A stretch of DNA of 64,000 nt from Persicaria tinctoria (Eukaryota > Streptophyta > Magnoliopsida > Caryophyllales > Polygonaceae): the NCBI GenBank assembly GCA_037127255.1, contig JBANSL010000008.1, positions 6,720,896 through 6,784,895 on the forward strand. Reading direction: 5' to 3'. Position 1 is the first letter of the stretch. Each line of letters starts with the position of its first letter. Positions 48,022 to 59,944 of this stretch are shown piece by piece. The notes below the pieces were generated by a model. It had not been told where the DNA came from. It ran no database searches and was given only the letters and a program-made list of their open reading frames with translations. The translations under genes were made by a program, and so were the position numbers.

Positions 48022-49878
48022 ATTCAAAAATTTTCTAGCTCCACCAGCGCTATATTATTTAAGGTCCGTTGTACTCGTCTAGAACATAAAAAGAGCCAAA
48101 AGAGTGGGCAATTACTTGGTAGAGGACCCAAAAGAGGGTTACCCCAGATGTGGATGATGAGGGACGTGCTTGCAACACTAGTTTTAGGGTACCCGGATTC
48201 GTAGGGTAGTATTTAGAAGGATTTTCTCAACAAATGTGCGTCTATTTGTTAAAAAAACAAATTGGTATATTAAAACGTACATTCCTTTAAGACAGCTTGA
48301 TATATTTAAAGGTTTTAGGGACATATTGGTATATAAAAGCGCTCCATGGAGACAATTAACCCTTTTTCCTCACTAGACCTGGTTCACTCATATAATCTGA
48401 TTTAGATTTTTTTTTTCAATTGTCTAATGTGTGCCCGTACAAAAAAAAAAAAAAAATTGTAAGGGGTCTATAAACTAATAAATTTATTGAAAGGGGTTTA
48501 GTCCTCCAATTTTCTCAAAAAGGAGTTATTATCTCAATTAATTTGTCCGTTAAAAACTTTTACCTTTGTGACTTTTGGGATACAATCATATAGTGGGGTA
48601 GAGTTGATAAAATCTGACCCGAAATCCGACTCACCTGAACTCATATCCGTCTGAAACCCAAAAACCTAGTATCAAGCAAAACCCGAACTCGAGCACAACC
48701 CATTTTGATCTGATATCCAAATCAACAAAACACATAGACAAACTCGACCCGACCCATCCTTGACCTGACGAAAATTTACTCGACCGAATATACGATATAT
48801 CCGACATATGATCTGACCTGATATATGACTCGACTTTTCAATTTCTCATACATTAATGGTGTATGAAATTTTGAATTATTACCCGATAAAAAAAATTGAA
48901 GAGTGATAAATTAATCCACATTAAAATAAGTAAAAGATGCATGGGACTATATGAGAGGATTGGAAGCCATGCGTAGAGGTTAAATGCGTTGTACTACCAC
49001 CTCTCTATCCTCATTAATTAGTAGCAATATAATATAAGTAATATAGTATACTGGAGGGGAGTTTGATATATTTCTCTTTCAGAACAAGTTGAATTCAAGA
49101 TGAATCCAGAGATATATATGATTGAGATCCGTCGACGATAGAGACCCTCTCAATCTATCAACTTCCGTCTACCAATATATATATATATACTCTCCCCATC
49201 GATCTGATCTGGCCGGTGAACACTTTTGAAATGTCAATTTTCAACACCACACTTTTTATATATAGTCGCTTAATTAGGTTTAATTTTGGGGTCATTTTTA
49301 GATATGAATCCTTTGAATATGGTGTTGTAAATTTGAATTCTATGGCGATTTCCTGTTCAATTTCATCATTTGAGATATCCACATCGGTTCCTTTGCCTTT
49401 TTTATTTCTCCGGACTTATCTGGAAAACCGAATTTCTCTCTATGGAGTGGTGTAAGATTTTTTGCCCATGTATTGCCTCTATCGACAAAGACTAGCTTGT
49501 ATAATCCCTCATTGTGGTCATCCACATCTAAATTATCCCAAAACCTAAACCATTTGTTTTCTTTAACTATGACGAGTTAATACAAAGTTTCTTTTTTCTT
49601 CTTCTTATATATAGGCCGGTATCATGTTCATGTATCAATATATGCCCATGTCATAAAATAGCTTTGTTAAGTGTTCAAATGAATGTTGTCGTACATTGTA
49701 AAATATTGAGATGTCTTGAATAACGAATAAGTATATATGGCGGACTACTCCTCTCGTTGTTTTATAAATAATAGATCGAAGGCTAAATTGATATATTGTT
49801 GCGTACATTATCTATATAAACTCTTAATTATATATTAATTAAGAAGATAGAGGTATGATCAATAGATTATATATAGTT
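48022..49878. other. Intergenic DNA, no supported gene
   Basis: Has a CCGAC/ACCCGA-rich patch (48600-48850) like hAT subterminal sequence, and minus-strand open frames at 49158-49525 with no recognised domain. Confidence 0.5.
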
Positions 49879-50061
49879 GAGATGTGAATAGACAAATTGT
49901 CTCACATCGAAAGGTTGACCAAATCAAGCCTAATATATAAGCTGGTGAGTTACTCCTCTTATTGTCCATTGGTTTTAGGATGGAGCTCCACTTGACTTAT
50001 GTGCTAGACTATTAACGCACGTGTGCACACGACCTTCGATCCCAAGTCCCAATGGACTTTA
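49879..50061 (+). repeat. Dispersed TRIM-like repeat, copy 2
   Basis: More diverged copy of the 33725 repeat: TGTCTCACATCGAAAGG, GAGTTACTCCTCTTATTG, GGTTTTAGGATGGAG, GTGCACACGACC. Confidence 0.65.
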
Positions 50062-51456
50062 GTAATTATTGGCGTTCTTTTTTTTTTTTTTTTTGGTGCG
50101 ATGTATTATGGGCGTTCTTATGTCTCTAATTTCAACACTATAGTTTTCAGCAATTTGGTACTACTAGTTAGTAATTATGTATAGCAAGTGGAGCCTGCTA
50201 AAACGTTACTATCCCTTGGGTGGATGAGAAGACTCTTTCAAATAATAAAATGAATAAAAACAATAAGAATGTTGGCTGTTGGGAAATTAACTACATACTC
50301 ATTTGTAGTTTTCAAGTTGAATATAACATCCTACTTTTTCTTAATTTGATTGCTTTCATTTATATTTATACTTATATTTATATCTATATAAACTCTTAAT
50401 TAAAACACAATATATAGTTTTGGGTGATATATATATGCCAAAATCACCTTCATTTTAGGGAGTTCATCCAATTATATATATATTTTTATTTTTATTTTTT
50501 CCATTCAAATGTCCAATTATATTTAACTATATATAGATATGACCTAATTAAAATTTTAACAAAACCTTTTAAATATAATTATATTTATTCATTATTAATA
50601 ATTAAAGATAAATAAATTTAGTAATTCTTTAAAATAATAACAATGTAATTAATTCAAAATATAATAGTAATAATAACGAGACAAAATTATTTTAAATCAT
50701 AACAACGAGAGTCGTGCATGGGACATTAAAAATATATTATTAAAAAATTATGGTTCTCACTAAAATAACTCTCCATATATACTTTATATTTCATGCATCA
50801 TCATTTTCATAATATATACACAAATCAAATCTATCAAAATTTATTTATTTCCACACAGTAACTATCAAAATTCATATATACTACAATATGTTATGACCCT
50901 TGAAATGGTCACACGTACAGTAGAGCTTCGGCTCTTGTACGTGAACTCAGTGGCAGAATGGAGATGAGGAAACAGAAGAAATAGACTAGACGAGAGGAGA
51001 AGAGGTTGGGGTGAATGAGAGATGATTTGAGAGGGAAAATATGTTCATTTTTAGCGTACCCTTCCTCAAGCTTACAAGGTCTTATTTATAGACCACAATG
51101 CCTAGGCCTTAACCTTAACCATGAATCAACCGGCCTAACCATCATATCCCACGTCTTAGCAACCAAATGACTAAGATCATTACATAACAACATCATATTA
51201 GAACTCCTTAATTTAATTTGAAGACCAGGTACAAATCAAATATCAAACTTTTTTTATATTTTTATTTTATTATATCTCTATAATGTGTTATATTATCGCT
51301 ATACTTTATCAAAATTTATATAAAAAAAATGTGTTATGGTGCGGGAACAGCTAATTGTATTTTAAAAAAGACATGAAAATATTATAATACCCATCTTGTA
51401 CCAAAAGAAAGGGAAAAAAAAAACAAGTTAATCACTGATTTTGATTTAAAAAAATA
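50062..51456. other. AT-rich intergenic DNA
   Basis: No gene. A compact hairpin lies at 50912-50943. The sequence around 51040-51200 (AAGGTCTTATTTATAGACC) is LTR-like, but no pair of LTRs is seen. Confidence 0.45.
50912..50943. repeat. 32-nt hairpin with TTCG loop
   Basis: CACGTACA pairs with TGTACGTG and AGAGC with GCTCT around a TTCG tetraloop. Confidence 0.75.
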
Positions 51457-51671
51457 CTCCATCTGTTAATTAAAACTTGTTATGTACGCTTTTTTAGAAT
51501 GATCATAAAAACTATATAAATTTTTTTTTTTTTACATTTGTTTTTATAAATTTATACTTAATAGTAATAAGTATGAATTTATTTAAAAAAATATGTTTAA
51601 AAAGTTAATATTTATATAGTTTTTAATACCTTAAAAAGCCTGTATGAATAGTAAAACGTTAACTGAGGTAG
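51457..51671. mobile_element. Stowaway-like MITE
   Basis: Starts CTCCATCTGTTAATTAAAAC after TA and ends AACTGAGGTAG before TA, with internal inverted AAAACTATATAAA motifs. Same family as 26859-27101. Confidence 0.75.
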
Positions 51672-54600
51672 TATTCTCTTGTGAACATGATAAACTGAAA
51701 ATTAACTAAAGTGATCCTCGAAGTATATGGGCACCTTTAAACTTCAAAGGGCCCTACAAATGATTGCTTAAAATTTGGCCTAGCTTGAAATAAAATATTT
51801 AAACACAATAATACATTATATATGCAGCTTGTCTCTGTCAAATATTATAATGCCTAGTACATAACACATTAATATGTTGCCCTACTCTTTTGATAACCTA
51901 AATTGAGAGTACTAGACAATATGACAATATGAACAAATTATCGATATATCGTGTGCTCGCGGTCTAACCATATTTTTATGTTAATTCCATATTAAAACCT
52001 AATTCGAGGTTAACTATAATAATATATAGCTAGATAGATGATGAAATCGCGACAAGTGAAACTACAACAATGCACGCGCAATGGAAGCTATTATCGTTTT
52101 CCTAGCTAGTTTATTCATATATATGGTACCATATACCCACCCTACATTCGCGATCTTACACATGGTTCCTCGCGGGTCCTCATGTACATCACGCCTTTAG
52201 GCGTTATAACATGGTCCAAAGCTAACGACGACAGACAATCTAAAACGTTGAAGAGACGACGCAAAAATGAATACAGGGTGGTCCAAAAGCATGTGAGAAG
52301 AAGGCGCCTCGTCGCGCCCTCAAAGCTAGTGACAGGTACATACATATGAAGGTCACATGGTCACCTAAAACCCTATATAGAAGCTATATATGTAGCTATA
52401 GCTTGCTGGGTTAATTGTACATTAAGACCTACCTGGACCAATTTTTATAAGTTGCTAGCTATGCTTAATTGATAGCCATCCATCAATTCATAGGATTCAT
52501 ACCTCTTATCTGCTTGTGGTCCTTCCCTATTTACTCTCCAACTTATGTACACACTCTACCTATTATATTGTACATTTGTGTTGTTCCTTAGATTAGTCTT
52601 GGTTTTTATCTATATATGGATCGAATCGAATAAGATCACTAATCTACGACGTGTTATGTTATGGTACATTGTACGTTATAAATCTAGGTTTGATACTGAA
52701 GTTGTGTTCTGTATCTTAAATCTTAATTAGGGTTTGAACAAGTTGTGCGCGTCATAATGGTGCAAGTTTCATCTAACAGTATTCTTTATCTTAATGGTTT
52801 TAGATTGGAATCTCAGTCAGACTTATATGAAAAGGTCTTTATGTCAGCCATTAGTCTGGTATATGTCCATCCCATGATGTTTAAGTCCATCAAGTATATA
52901 TATAGCGATAAATGTTACCTGACGTAGATTCTTATCCTTGAAACTTTGTGTAACGATTACAATACGAACGACTTTTTCTTATCGCCTTCCGTACATGTAC
53001 ATGACAACGAATTCATATACCTCAGGATATGATGTCGTAACTAACCTAGTCACTGATAAAGTGAAAATGCTCGAAACTATGCACAAGTCAAGCCATTTTT
53101 TAACCGTACAAACTTTTTCGTCCTTGGTCACCCTACTCGTCGGATGTGATCATGCCACATAGCTAGCTAGGGCAACACGATGAACAGTGGCACGGCCTCG
53201 TGCACACTCATAAGAGTGTGTGTGTGCGCGCGCGCGCTTTATTGCGTGGAGTTGAAAGGGGCAACACATAGGCATAAGCAGGCGCAAAAAGTAGGGAAAA
53301 GAACAAAAGGCCGGCATGGCTGATGGCTCCAAAATCATCAACTTCAACTTGATCAGTGGGTCAGTTTCTCTTTTGTCTTTTTAATGTATGGTTCAAGCAT
53401 ATATATGGACATGTATGCTTTCTTAATTTCGATCGGCATGTCTACAAATTAGCTCAACTTTTGATGAATTGGCAAGTTGGTTGAGATATTTAATTTCTTA
53501 ATTAGCTAGCTAATAGCCTAATAGCTATAGTAGTGCTATTGGTAAGGACTAAAAGACAATTACTAACTAGTTAATTGAGATGTAAACCACTCCTTTTTAA
53601 GTCTTAAAGTGACATCCTTTATATGTATTCAATTTAGTTTCTTTGTTATATATGATTGTGTCGTACCTATTTGTTTGGGATTTTAAGGAAATGATCAATT
53701 AATGATAAGATGCACAATGGCTCATTCTGATTTCAGGATCATATTACTTATTACTGTATTATTATTATTATTACAAAAAATAATATTCTTTCAAAAATTG
53801 TTCATTCCTACAAACAAAGAGTTTTAGGAATTAAGATTATTCCAATTTCTATACCATTTTTATTCTAATTCCAATAATCACACTTGTAGGTCACTACTAC
53901 ATAGTACATACTACTCCGTACTATATAGTCTATATATACTAGTGAACCAACCTTGATCCCAAAAAAAACATACTATAGTAGTATAGTGAACCAAATTTCA
54001 GAAAACTACCCTTTAAATACACAATTTTATACAAAATCACACCTTAAACTTAAAATTCTAGAAAACCGCCCTTAAAAAGCTATATGCTTGCAAAAGACCA
54101 CTTCTCTCACATTTTTTTGCTAAGATTGTTGTTAAATATGTAAAATTACCATTTTACCTTTGTACCTTTAATAGTATATTTGAAGAGTAAAAAGGGGATT
54201 GCCTTTCAACAACTTTCATTTCCCATTTGAGGAGAAGACCGAGAGATGAAGGATGAACAACTGTGGGAGAACTTTGAACCAACTAAATCAAAGATGAAAC
54301 ACTTGAAAGTTGTCAAGAGATGATATTTCAGACAATATTGTCACACCATTCTCTTAAATTAAAAGTTTTATTCACTGATCTTTCATGAAATAGATACATA
54401 ATCAAGTGTGTGTGTGTGTATATACTTCTTGAATCCCATTGCAATACACACTACGTACAATTAAGCTTAGAAGCATATATATATGTGTGAATATATATAT
54501 ATATATAGGAGATCGATTTGAGAGCGTTTTTTCTGTTCTGCACATATTTAATAGGACTAGGACCACACACGGGAGACACGAACAATATACAAACCCTTGG

Positions 54601-55484
54601 GTTTCATCTCAAAATCCATTGATAATGAGAAGAGTAGATCATCAAGCTTATATGTTGTTCAAAACATCTCAATCTTTTCAATGTGGACTAACCCATATTC
54701 CAACACTAATAGCGCGAATCAGCAGGCAAACCTCGCGCTAACCATGCGAAATCTATATGTAAATGTGCAATTCAAGGCATATCAACACCGACACCGACAA
54801 ACTCCTAGCTCAACCTTGTTGGAATGATTCCCACAAAAACTTGCAACTAAGATGTGGGAATTTCATGATGAGAGGAGAGGGCTTTTGATCTCCATCAACC
54901 ATCCTTAGTTCCTATATATCCGAAAAGGTAATTACAACTTTTAACCAAGACTTGATGGAACTAAAGGTGGCCTCTCAAGTCTCTTCACACTTCACCATAT
55001 ATTTCAAGGAATCTCCTTGAAGGAAAAAAGGCCTGGAATCTATAGATGTACCTACATCAGCTTTTCTTCCATTGATAGGGATGTTTCAGTGCATATGCAT
55101 AGGTCCCTAAAGTGTTAGTGCACTTTATCCTCAACTGATTCTTTGAATATTCCTACTAAGAAGGTAGAATCTTCTCTAGCATCTGTTCTGTGTACAGGAT
55201 CATAGTGTTTTCACAGGAATGAGTTCCAATACAGTTGTGATCGTTCGAAAATCCAAAACAACATGAAAAAAAAATACCAAAACTTGGGATAACCACACTT
55301 ATAATAATCCAAAACAATGTAAGTTTAGTGATGTTAATGTTAATTCCATTTTTTAGCGGGACTTAGGTAAGATTTTGTCTCACATCGAATATAATAAGTA
55401 TATAAGGATATTGTGGGTGATTTATAAGTGATTTAGCAAAAGCTCAGTTCATTGGGACATTGAATAAGTGGGGAGATTATAACA
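51672..55484. other. Long stretch without a recognisable gene
   Basis: Open frames such as 52142-52345 (-), 53150-53347 (-) and 54439-54741 (+) are short and lack any domain. A short GT/GC-alternating run lies at 53216-53238. The part at 55330-55450 resembles the TRIM family (GTCTCACATCG). Confidence 0.5.
53216..53238. repeat. (GT)n(GC)n alternating purine-pyrimidine run
   Basis: AGTGTGTGTGTGCGCGCGCG. A Z-DNA-type composition. Confidence 0.8.
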
Positions 55485-55485
55485 C

Positions 55486-55514
<29 letters not shown>
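55485..55514 (+). repeat. Poly-A run of about 30
   Basis: Uninterrupted A run. It could be the tail of an unrecognised retroposon; no matching target duplication was found. Confidence 0.8.
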
Positions 55515-55516
<2 letters not shown>

Positions 55517-55612
55517 AATGATGCACCTACTCAAAATCATTGAATCAAGAGAGATTGGATTGGTCATCATAGATCACACTGTTGAACTACGGCAATAAGG
55601 TATTGGGCTTTT

Positions 55613-56005
55613 TTAAGCGGGCATGATAAGCCATGATAAATGGTGGATCGCCAAAGGCCCAAACTTTAGCCCTAAAAATATAGTTGGGCCCATTAGTGTT
55701 TTCCCGCCATTTATAACTTCCCATCCCAAAGTGTACCTTATATTGTGTGATTTGTGAGTTGTCTTCTCCATCTTTGGTTCTCTTGTTAGTGTTTGTGTTT
55801 TGAATGTTTCCATGCGACCTATCAATGTCGAAGTAGTGTAGTCTAAAATAGTTCGAGTTGCTTCAACGATGGTCAACAATGCTTGATCACGTATCAACGG
55901 TTCGAGATCGACTAATTTCCTCAAATATGGCGCTACATTGCTTACCATTGTACACTTAAAGACATTCATAACAATGCATTTATGTTGAGATTGTCTTATT
56001 CCCAA
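55613..56005 (-). other. Unrecognised 130-codon open frame
   Basis: Open frame starting MGIRQSQHKCIVMNVFK on the minus strand, with no domain or intron signals that I recognise. It borders the TRIM-like repeat at 56053. It may be a transposon remnant or chance. Confidence 0.25.
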
Positions 56006-56052
56006 ATTGTATATAAAACAGAAAGAATTAAAATGGATAAGCGGTGATTGTT

Positions 56053-56244
56053 AAGATGTGAAAGGATAAAGTGTCCCACATCGAAAGTTGGGCATAACAA
56101 GCCCTAGTATATGAGTCGGTGGGCTACTCCTTCTATTGCCAATTGGTTTTAGAATGGAACCCCACTCGGCTTGTGTGCTAGGCTACTAGCGCATGTGCGC
56201 CCGTGCACACGACCCCCAGTCATCGGTCCGAGTCGGACTTTGAT
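56053..56244 (+). repeat. Dispersed TRIM-like repeat, copy 3
   Basis: Very close to the copy at 33725 (the last 110 bp are nearly identical), with the same CATGTGCGCCCGTGCACACG and CATCGGTCCGAGTCGGAC. Confidence 0.78.
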
Positions 56245-56653
56245 AGATGAAGTCTCTATTTAGCGGCTTAACCTTTTGTGATAGAAGGCAGATCTCAAAC
56301 TTATTGGTATGTGTCATCGAATTCCGATAATTTAACATTGCTCATTATTTGTGAGTTGTCCAATTCAACTAATAGTTCTACCTATCCATCTCATTTCTAT
56401 TGGTTCAAAGAAGATTTATTTGAATAAGAAAATCAATCCACGAATGAAAACAAACCAAAATGCACAAAACCATGTGGTAGGTATAAAACACTAGATAGAC
56501 CTCCAACCTTAATTAGATACACATTCTAAAGAATCCTAAACTATGAACAAAGTGCCAACCACGACACTCCAATCTACAATCTCTCTTAACACAATAGCAG
56601 TTAGCACCCACGTCTCCTCACTTCTCCATTCATTACTTACTACTTACTACCCA

Positions 56654-58706
56654 ATGTCGTCGTCGTCTCTGTCACCGCCGTTGATGGTCTTTCCAGGCCC
56701 ACCTTCACCGCCCCTTCCACCCTCTCCTGTCTTCTGCTTCGGGCTGCCGACATGTCCCCCACCACCACCACCACCTCCGACGAAGTCGGATTCTTCTCAG
56801 CCACCAACATTGCAGCTCTCTTTGCCACCACCCCGCCAGGGGCGGGGGCTCCGCATGGAAGATCAGCCGTAATGGCGGTGGTTGTGGTGGTGGTTGCGAG
56901 CGGGGTTGGGGCGTTAGCATTGCTGGTGGTTCTAGGATTGGTGCGGTTGTGCGGTAGAAAACGTATGGACAAGGAGAAGATGAAAGACAACGGAAATGAA
57001 GCTACACATTTAGGTTTGCTGCTTTTTTCATTGTTTATTCACACCGCTAATTTTTACTTCATACACCGTTAATAATCGCAAATGTTGATGCGGCCTTAAG
57101 CGGCTACTCATGAAGAACTCGTTTTCCAATCGTTTCTAGATTGTTACAATGTTGGTCAGACAGATGATCATACATCGCATAAGCCTTCGTCGCCACCATC
57201 AACGCACTCAAGCACTCATTCGAAGGAACCTTCGAAGCCACTAGGCTTTTCGATAACCATCTTCAGTTACGAAGAGCTTGCAAGGGCAACCGATGGCTTT
57301 TCCGAGTCCAAAAACTCATAGGACAAGGCGGCTTTGGCTGCGTCTACAAGGGAATCCTACCTAATGAGAAGGAAGTTGCAGTCAAGTCCATGAAATATGG
57401 CGGAGTTCAAGGAGAACTCGAGTTTCATACCGAAGTTGAGACGATCAGCAGGGTCCATCATAAGCATTTGGTGACATTGGTAGGATACTGCATCGCGGGT
57501 TCACAACAAATGCTAGTCTACGAGTTCGTTCCAAACGGAACCTTGGAGTATCATCTCCATGGTTGGCTTCTTCTCATCTTTGATGGTATCTTACCCTTTG
57601 CCCGATACCTCCATTCACATTGATTCGTTCGTACTCCGTACTACTACTGCATTGCAGGAGAAGATCGGCATACCATGAGTTGGGAGGCGCGGATGAACAT
57701 AGCCATTCGTGTTCTTGGGTGTTTTTATCTTCAAGATTGTCGAACTTAATGTGACTTGAATTGTGTATAGGTCATCCTAAGATCATTCATCGCGATATCA
57801 AAGCAGCAAATTTACTTCTAGACTTCAACTTTGGTGCAAAGGTTTGTTTGATCTGGTCATCACTTGTATAGTTGTCGATCCTCCGCTTGAACTGGTATAA
57901 TTTGTGCAGGTTGCGGATTTTGGACTTGCGAAGTTCTCTTCCGATCAACACACTCATGTGTCTACCAGAGTGATGGGAACTTTCGGGTTTGTTCTACTCA
58001 ATTCGTTATGTTGATACCGAATATGATGAACCATGGACTTAACCTTGTAAATTCTCATAGATACCTGGCTCCAGAGTACGCATTGAGTGGAAAGCTGACA
58101 GACAAATCCGATGTTTTCTCCTTTGGTGTGGTGCTGCTTGAACTAATCACCGGATGTCGACCCATTGACACAATGTCATCTCATACTATGGAAGGCTTAG
58201 TAGAGTCAGCCAGTATTCGAACAATCCGCTTACCCCCAATTGTATTGAGAACACTGAAACAAAAACTCAACAAGTGATGCAACGCTGTCATGGTTTACTG
58301 CAGGCAAAACCTTTGCTCGGCAAAGCATTAGAGCATGACGATTTCGACTCTCTAGCTGACAAAGGCAGTTATAACCGCAGCGAAATGGCACGAATGGCTA
58401 CTTGCGCTGCAGCTTGTGTACAACAATCAGCACAAAGCCGACCAACGATGACCCAGGTATTAGTCGTCCAAATCTTCTTGCACAAAAAACAGATCTTTAC
58501 CCTCTTGGTATCTGACATTTGACAAATCATATGTAGATCGTTCGAACTCTTGAAGGCAACGGATCATTAGACGTTTGTAGCATAGGGATCGTGCTCGGAC
58601 ACCCATCAAGGAACGGGGGCTTGGATTATGAACACGGCCACTGTGATGCTGATATGAAGAGATTCAGGGAGATTGCCTTGGAAAGCCTGGAATTTGGCAG
58701 TGGCTG
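56654..58706 (+). pseudogene. PERK-type proline-rich receptor-like kinase, broken
   Basis: Family: proline-rich extensin-like receptor kinases of the plasma membrane. Visible in order: a Ser/Pro-rich N-terminus with CPPPPPPPPTKSD, a membrane segment (VMAVVVVVVASGVGALALLV, then GLVRLCGRK), a [18 protein letters not shown] kinase start, [91 protein letters not shown], the ARMATCAAACV end and a MKRFREIALESLEFGSG tail. Defects: a frameshift between the proline-rich part and the membrane segment, a MITE remnant (57035-57100) after it, a one-base deletion before GQGG (near 57315), and loss of the GSAKGLAYLHEDC block before HPKIIHRD. Introns are otherwise placed as in PERKs. It is probably inactive; unusual splicing could rescue some but not all defects. 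Confidence 0.82.
57035..57100. mobile_element. hAT-like MITE remnant in the PERK pseudogene
   Basis: ACACCGCTAATTTTTACTTC and ATACACCGTTAATAATCGCA match the terminal motif of the 15376 family, followed by GATGCGGCC. Only one end is left. Confidence 0.6.
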
Positions 58707-58830
58707 ATGCACATATATGTCTTATAGAAACAAGATATATTGGTCGCATTCCCGCAAATAGATTTGAAATTGCTTTTAATGCTGATTTGTTATACAGCAA
58801 TTTACAGATACTCTGCAAGAAGATGCCATA

Positions 58831-58924
58831 GAGGTTCCTCTCAGACAAATGCCTCGATTGTCATCAGTATTTGAATGGATAATCAGACTCGTCATCAATT
58901 TTGATCATCACTGAGAAACTCTCC
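58831..58924 (-). ncRNA. U15: Box C/D snoRNA U15, copy a
   Basis: Minus strand: box C GTGATGA, guide ending TTGATGACGAGT before box D' CTGA, box C' CTGATGA, guide CGAGGCATTTGT before box D CTGA at 58844-58841. The flanks GAGTTTCTC and GAGGAACCTC form the terminal stem. Both guides are complementary to the conserved 25S rRNA segment AAATGCCTCGTCATC. By the box D+5 rule they would direct 2'-O-methylation of an A (CCAA[A]TGCC) and a G (CCTC[G]TCATC). The paired guide arrangement is that of U15/SNORD15 in animals and plants. Confidence 0.93.
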
Positions 58925-59151
58925 ACAGGCATCCAACAACATTTAGGGTCTGATATTCAATTTGCATCTAGAAAACAAACTTCATACTTTAGCAAAGGGA
59001 ATCACGGACAAAAAGGCAACAACTGTGAGGCAGAAATGAAGAAATCAGCGAGATAAATCATAAGCTATTGTAAAAAGCAATGTGCACAGCAACTTCAAAA
59101 GGATTTTTCAATTAATGTTTTTGGAAAATAATTTGGGGGAAAGATGCCATT

Positions 59152-59246
59152 GAGGATCCTCTCAGACAAATGCCTCGTTTTGTCATCAATATTTGAATGG
59201 ATAATCAGACTCGTCATCAATTTTGATCATCACAGAGAAACCCTCC
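59152..59246 (-). ncRNA. U15: Box C/D snoRNA U15, copy b
   Basis: Same boxes and guides as the copy 320 bp downstream, with box D at 59165-59162 and terminal stem GAGGGTTTCTC/GAGGATCCTC, where changes on the two sides stay pairable. The flanks outside the stem are not conserved apart from AAGATGCCAT. Confidence 0.93.
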
Positions 59247-59362
59247 ACGGGGATCCATTTTTCAATTTGAAAAAACTAATTGCAACAGCAATTCAGGGAT
59301 GTTGCGAAACCCAAATCTAAATGAATCGAATAGAAGGAAACGAAAATGGAAAGGGATTGGAT

Positions 59363-59466
59363 TGGATTTAGTCAGATAGGAGCGAAAGACTAAAGATTTT
59401 TCATAATCACATAAGATTATCATCTGAACTATGCTTCTAATCATCATTTTAATCATCGAATCCCCT
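59363..59466 (-). ncRNA. U80: Box C/D snoRNA, U80/snR60-like
   Basis: Guide TAGTCTTTCGCTCCTAT lies directly before box D CTGA (59375-59372) and is complementary, with one wobble, to 25S rRNA ATAGGGGCGAAAGACTA. The predicted target is the G in ATAG[G]GGCG, the position modified by yeast snR60 and human U80. Box C is ATGATGA (59447-59441) or the outer ATGATTA. GGATT and AATCC can close the terminal stem. The 5' end is less certain. Confidence 0.8.
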
Positions 59467-59526
59467 CCAATTTAAAAAAATGAATAGACTAAGAAATAAG
59501 AACCATTAAAATAAAATCAAAATCAA

Positions 59527-59616
59527 GCAAGCCTCAGAAGGAAGGCAGTAGTGTGGTCGTAATCAGGATTTGATTTCATACAACTATAACACAAATTCCT
59601 ATCATCATCGACATGC
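59527..59616 (-). ncRNA. Box C/D snoRNA guiding 18S rRNA methylation
   Basis: Box C ATGATGA (59608-59602), D' CTGA after AAATC, and box D CTGA (59537-59534). The guide CTACTGCCTTCCTT pairs with 18S AAGGAAGGCAGCAG (one wobble), predicting methylation of the A in AAGG[A]AGG. Terminal stem GCATGTC/GGCTTGC has one mismatch. It sits in line with the other snoRNAs. I have not fixed its name; it may correspond to the yeast snR52 site. Confidence 0.8.
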
Positions 59617-59661
59617 AAATTGAAAAATAAGAAAACAAAAGCTGAACGGAATCAGAGAAAA

Positions 59662-59751
59662 TTGGCCTCATAGAGAAGATTAGGTGTATCAACATGGATT
59701 GAATCTCAGACATATGCTTGTCTTTGATGAAATCGTTTAATCACCGGCCAA
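59662..59751 (-). ncRNA. U27: Box C/D snoRNA U27-like
   Basis: Guide GACAAGCATATGT before a CTGA pairs with the 18S 5' region CATATGCTTGTC. This predicts methylation of the A in CAT[A]TGC, the site of human U27 and yeast snR74. Terminal stem TTGGCC/GGCCAA is perfect. Box C (GTGATTA) and the terminal box D (ATGA) each differ by one base from consensus. Confidence 0.8.
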
Positions 59752-59944
59752 AAAGGAAACGAAATTCCAGATCCCAAAATCAGAAGAGATAGAACAAGAG
59801 ACTCAGCGAATTGGATGTGTCGGCAAGGCGAACTGAATCGATCACCTTTACGACGAACGAGACCAAGATTAATCGTCATTGTCATTGAAAATTACATAAC
59901 AGAGTTGATGTGATGAAAGAGATGACGGAGGAGTTGGAAAAACC

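Noticed and set aside
49158..49525. Overlapping minus-strand frames suggesting an F-box-like or unknown protein
   Set aside because: The two frames overlap out of phase and show no motif I can defend.
53145..53345. Possible miRNA precursor near the GT/GC run
   Set aside because: No long stem, and no match to plant miRNAs that I know.
58940..59140. A sixth snoRNA between the U15 copies
   Set aside because: A CTGA box is present, but there is no proper box C, terminal stem or rRNA-complementary guide.
59758..59930. A further snoRNA near the cluster start
   Set aside because: An ATGACGA/CTGA pair exists, but the guide before CTGA matches no rRNA segment that I recognise.
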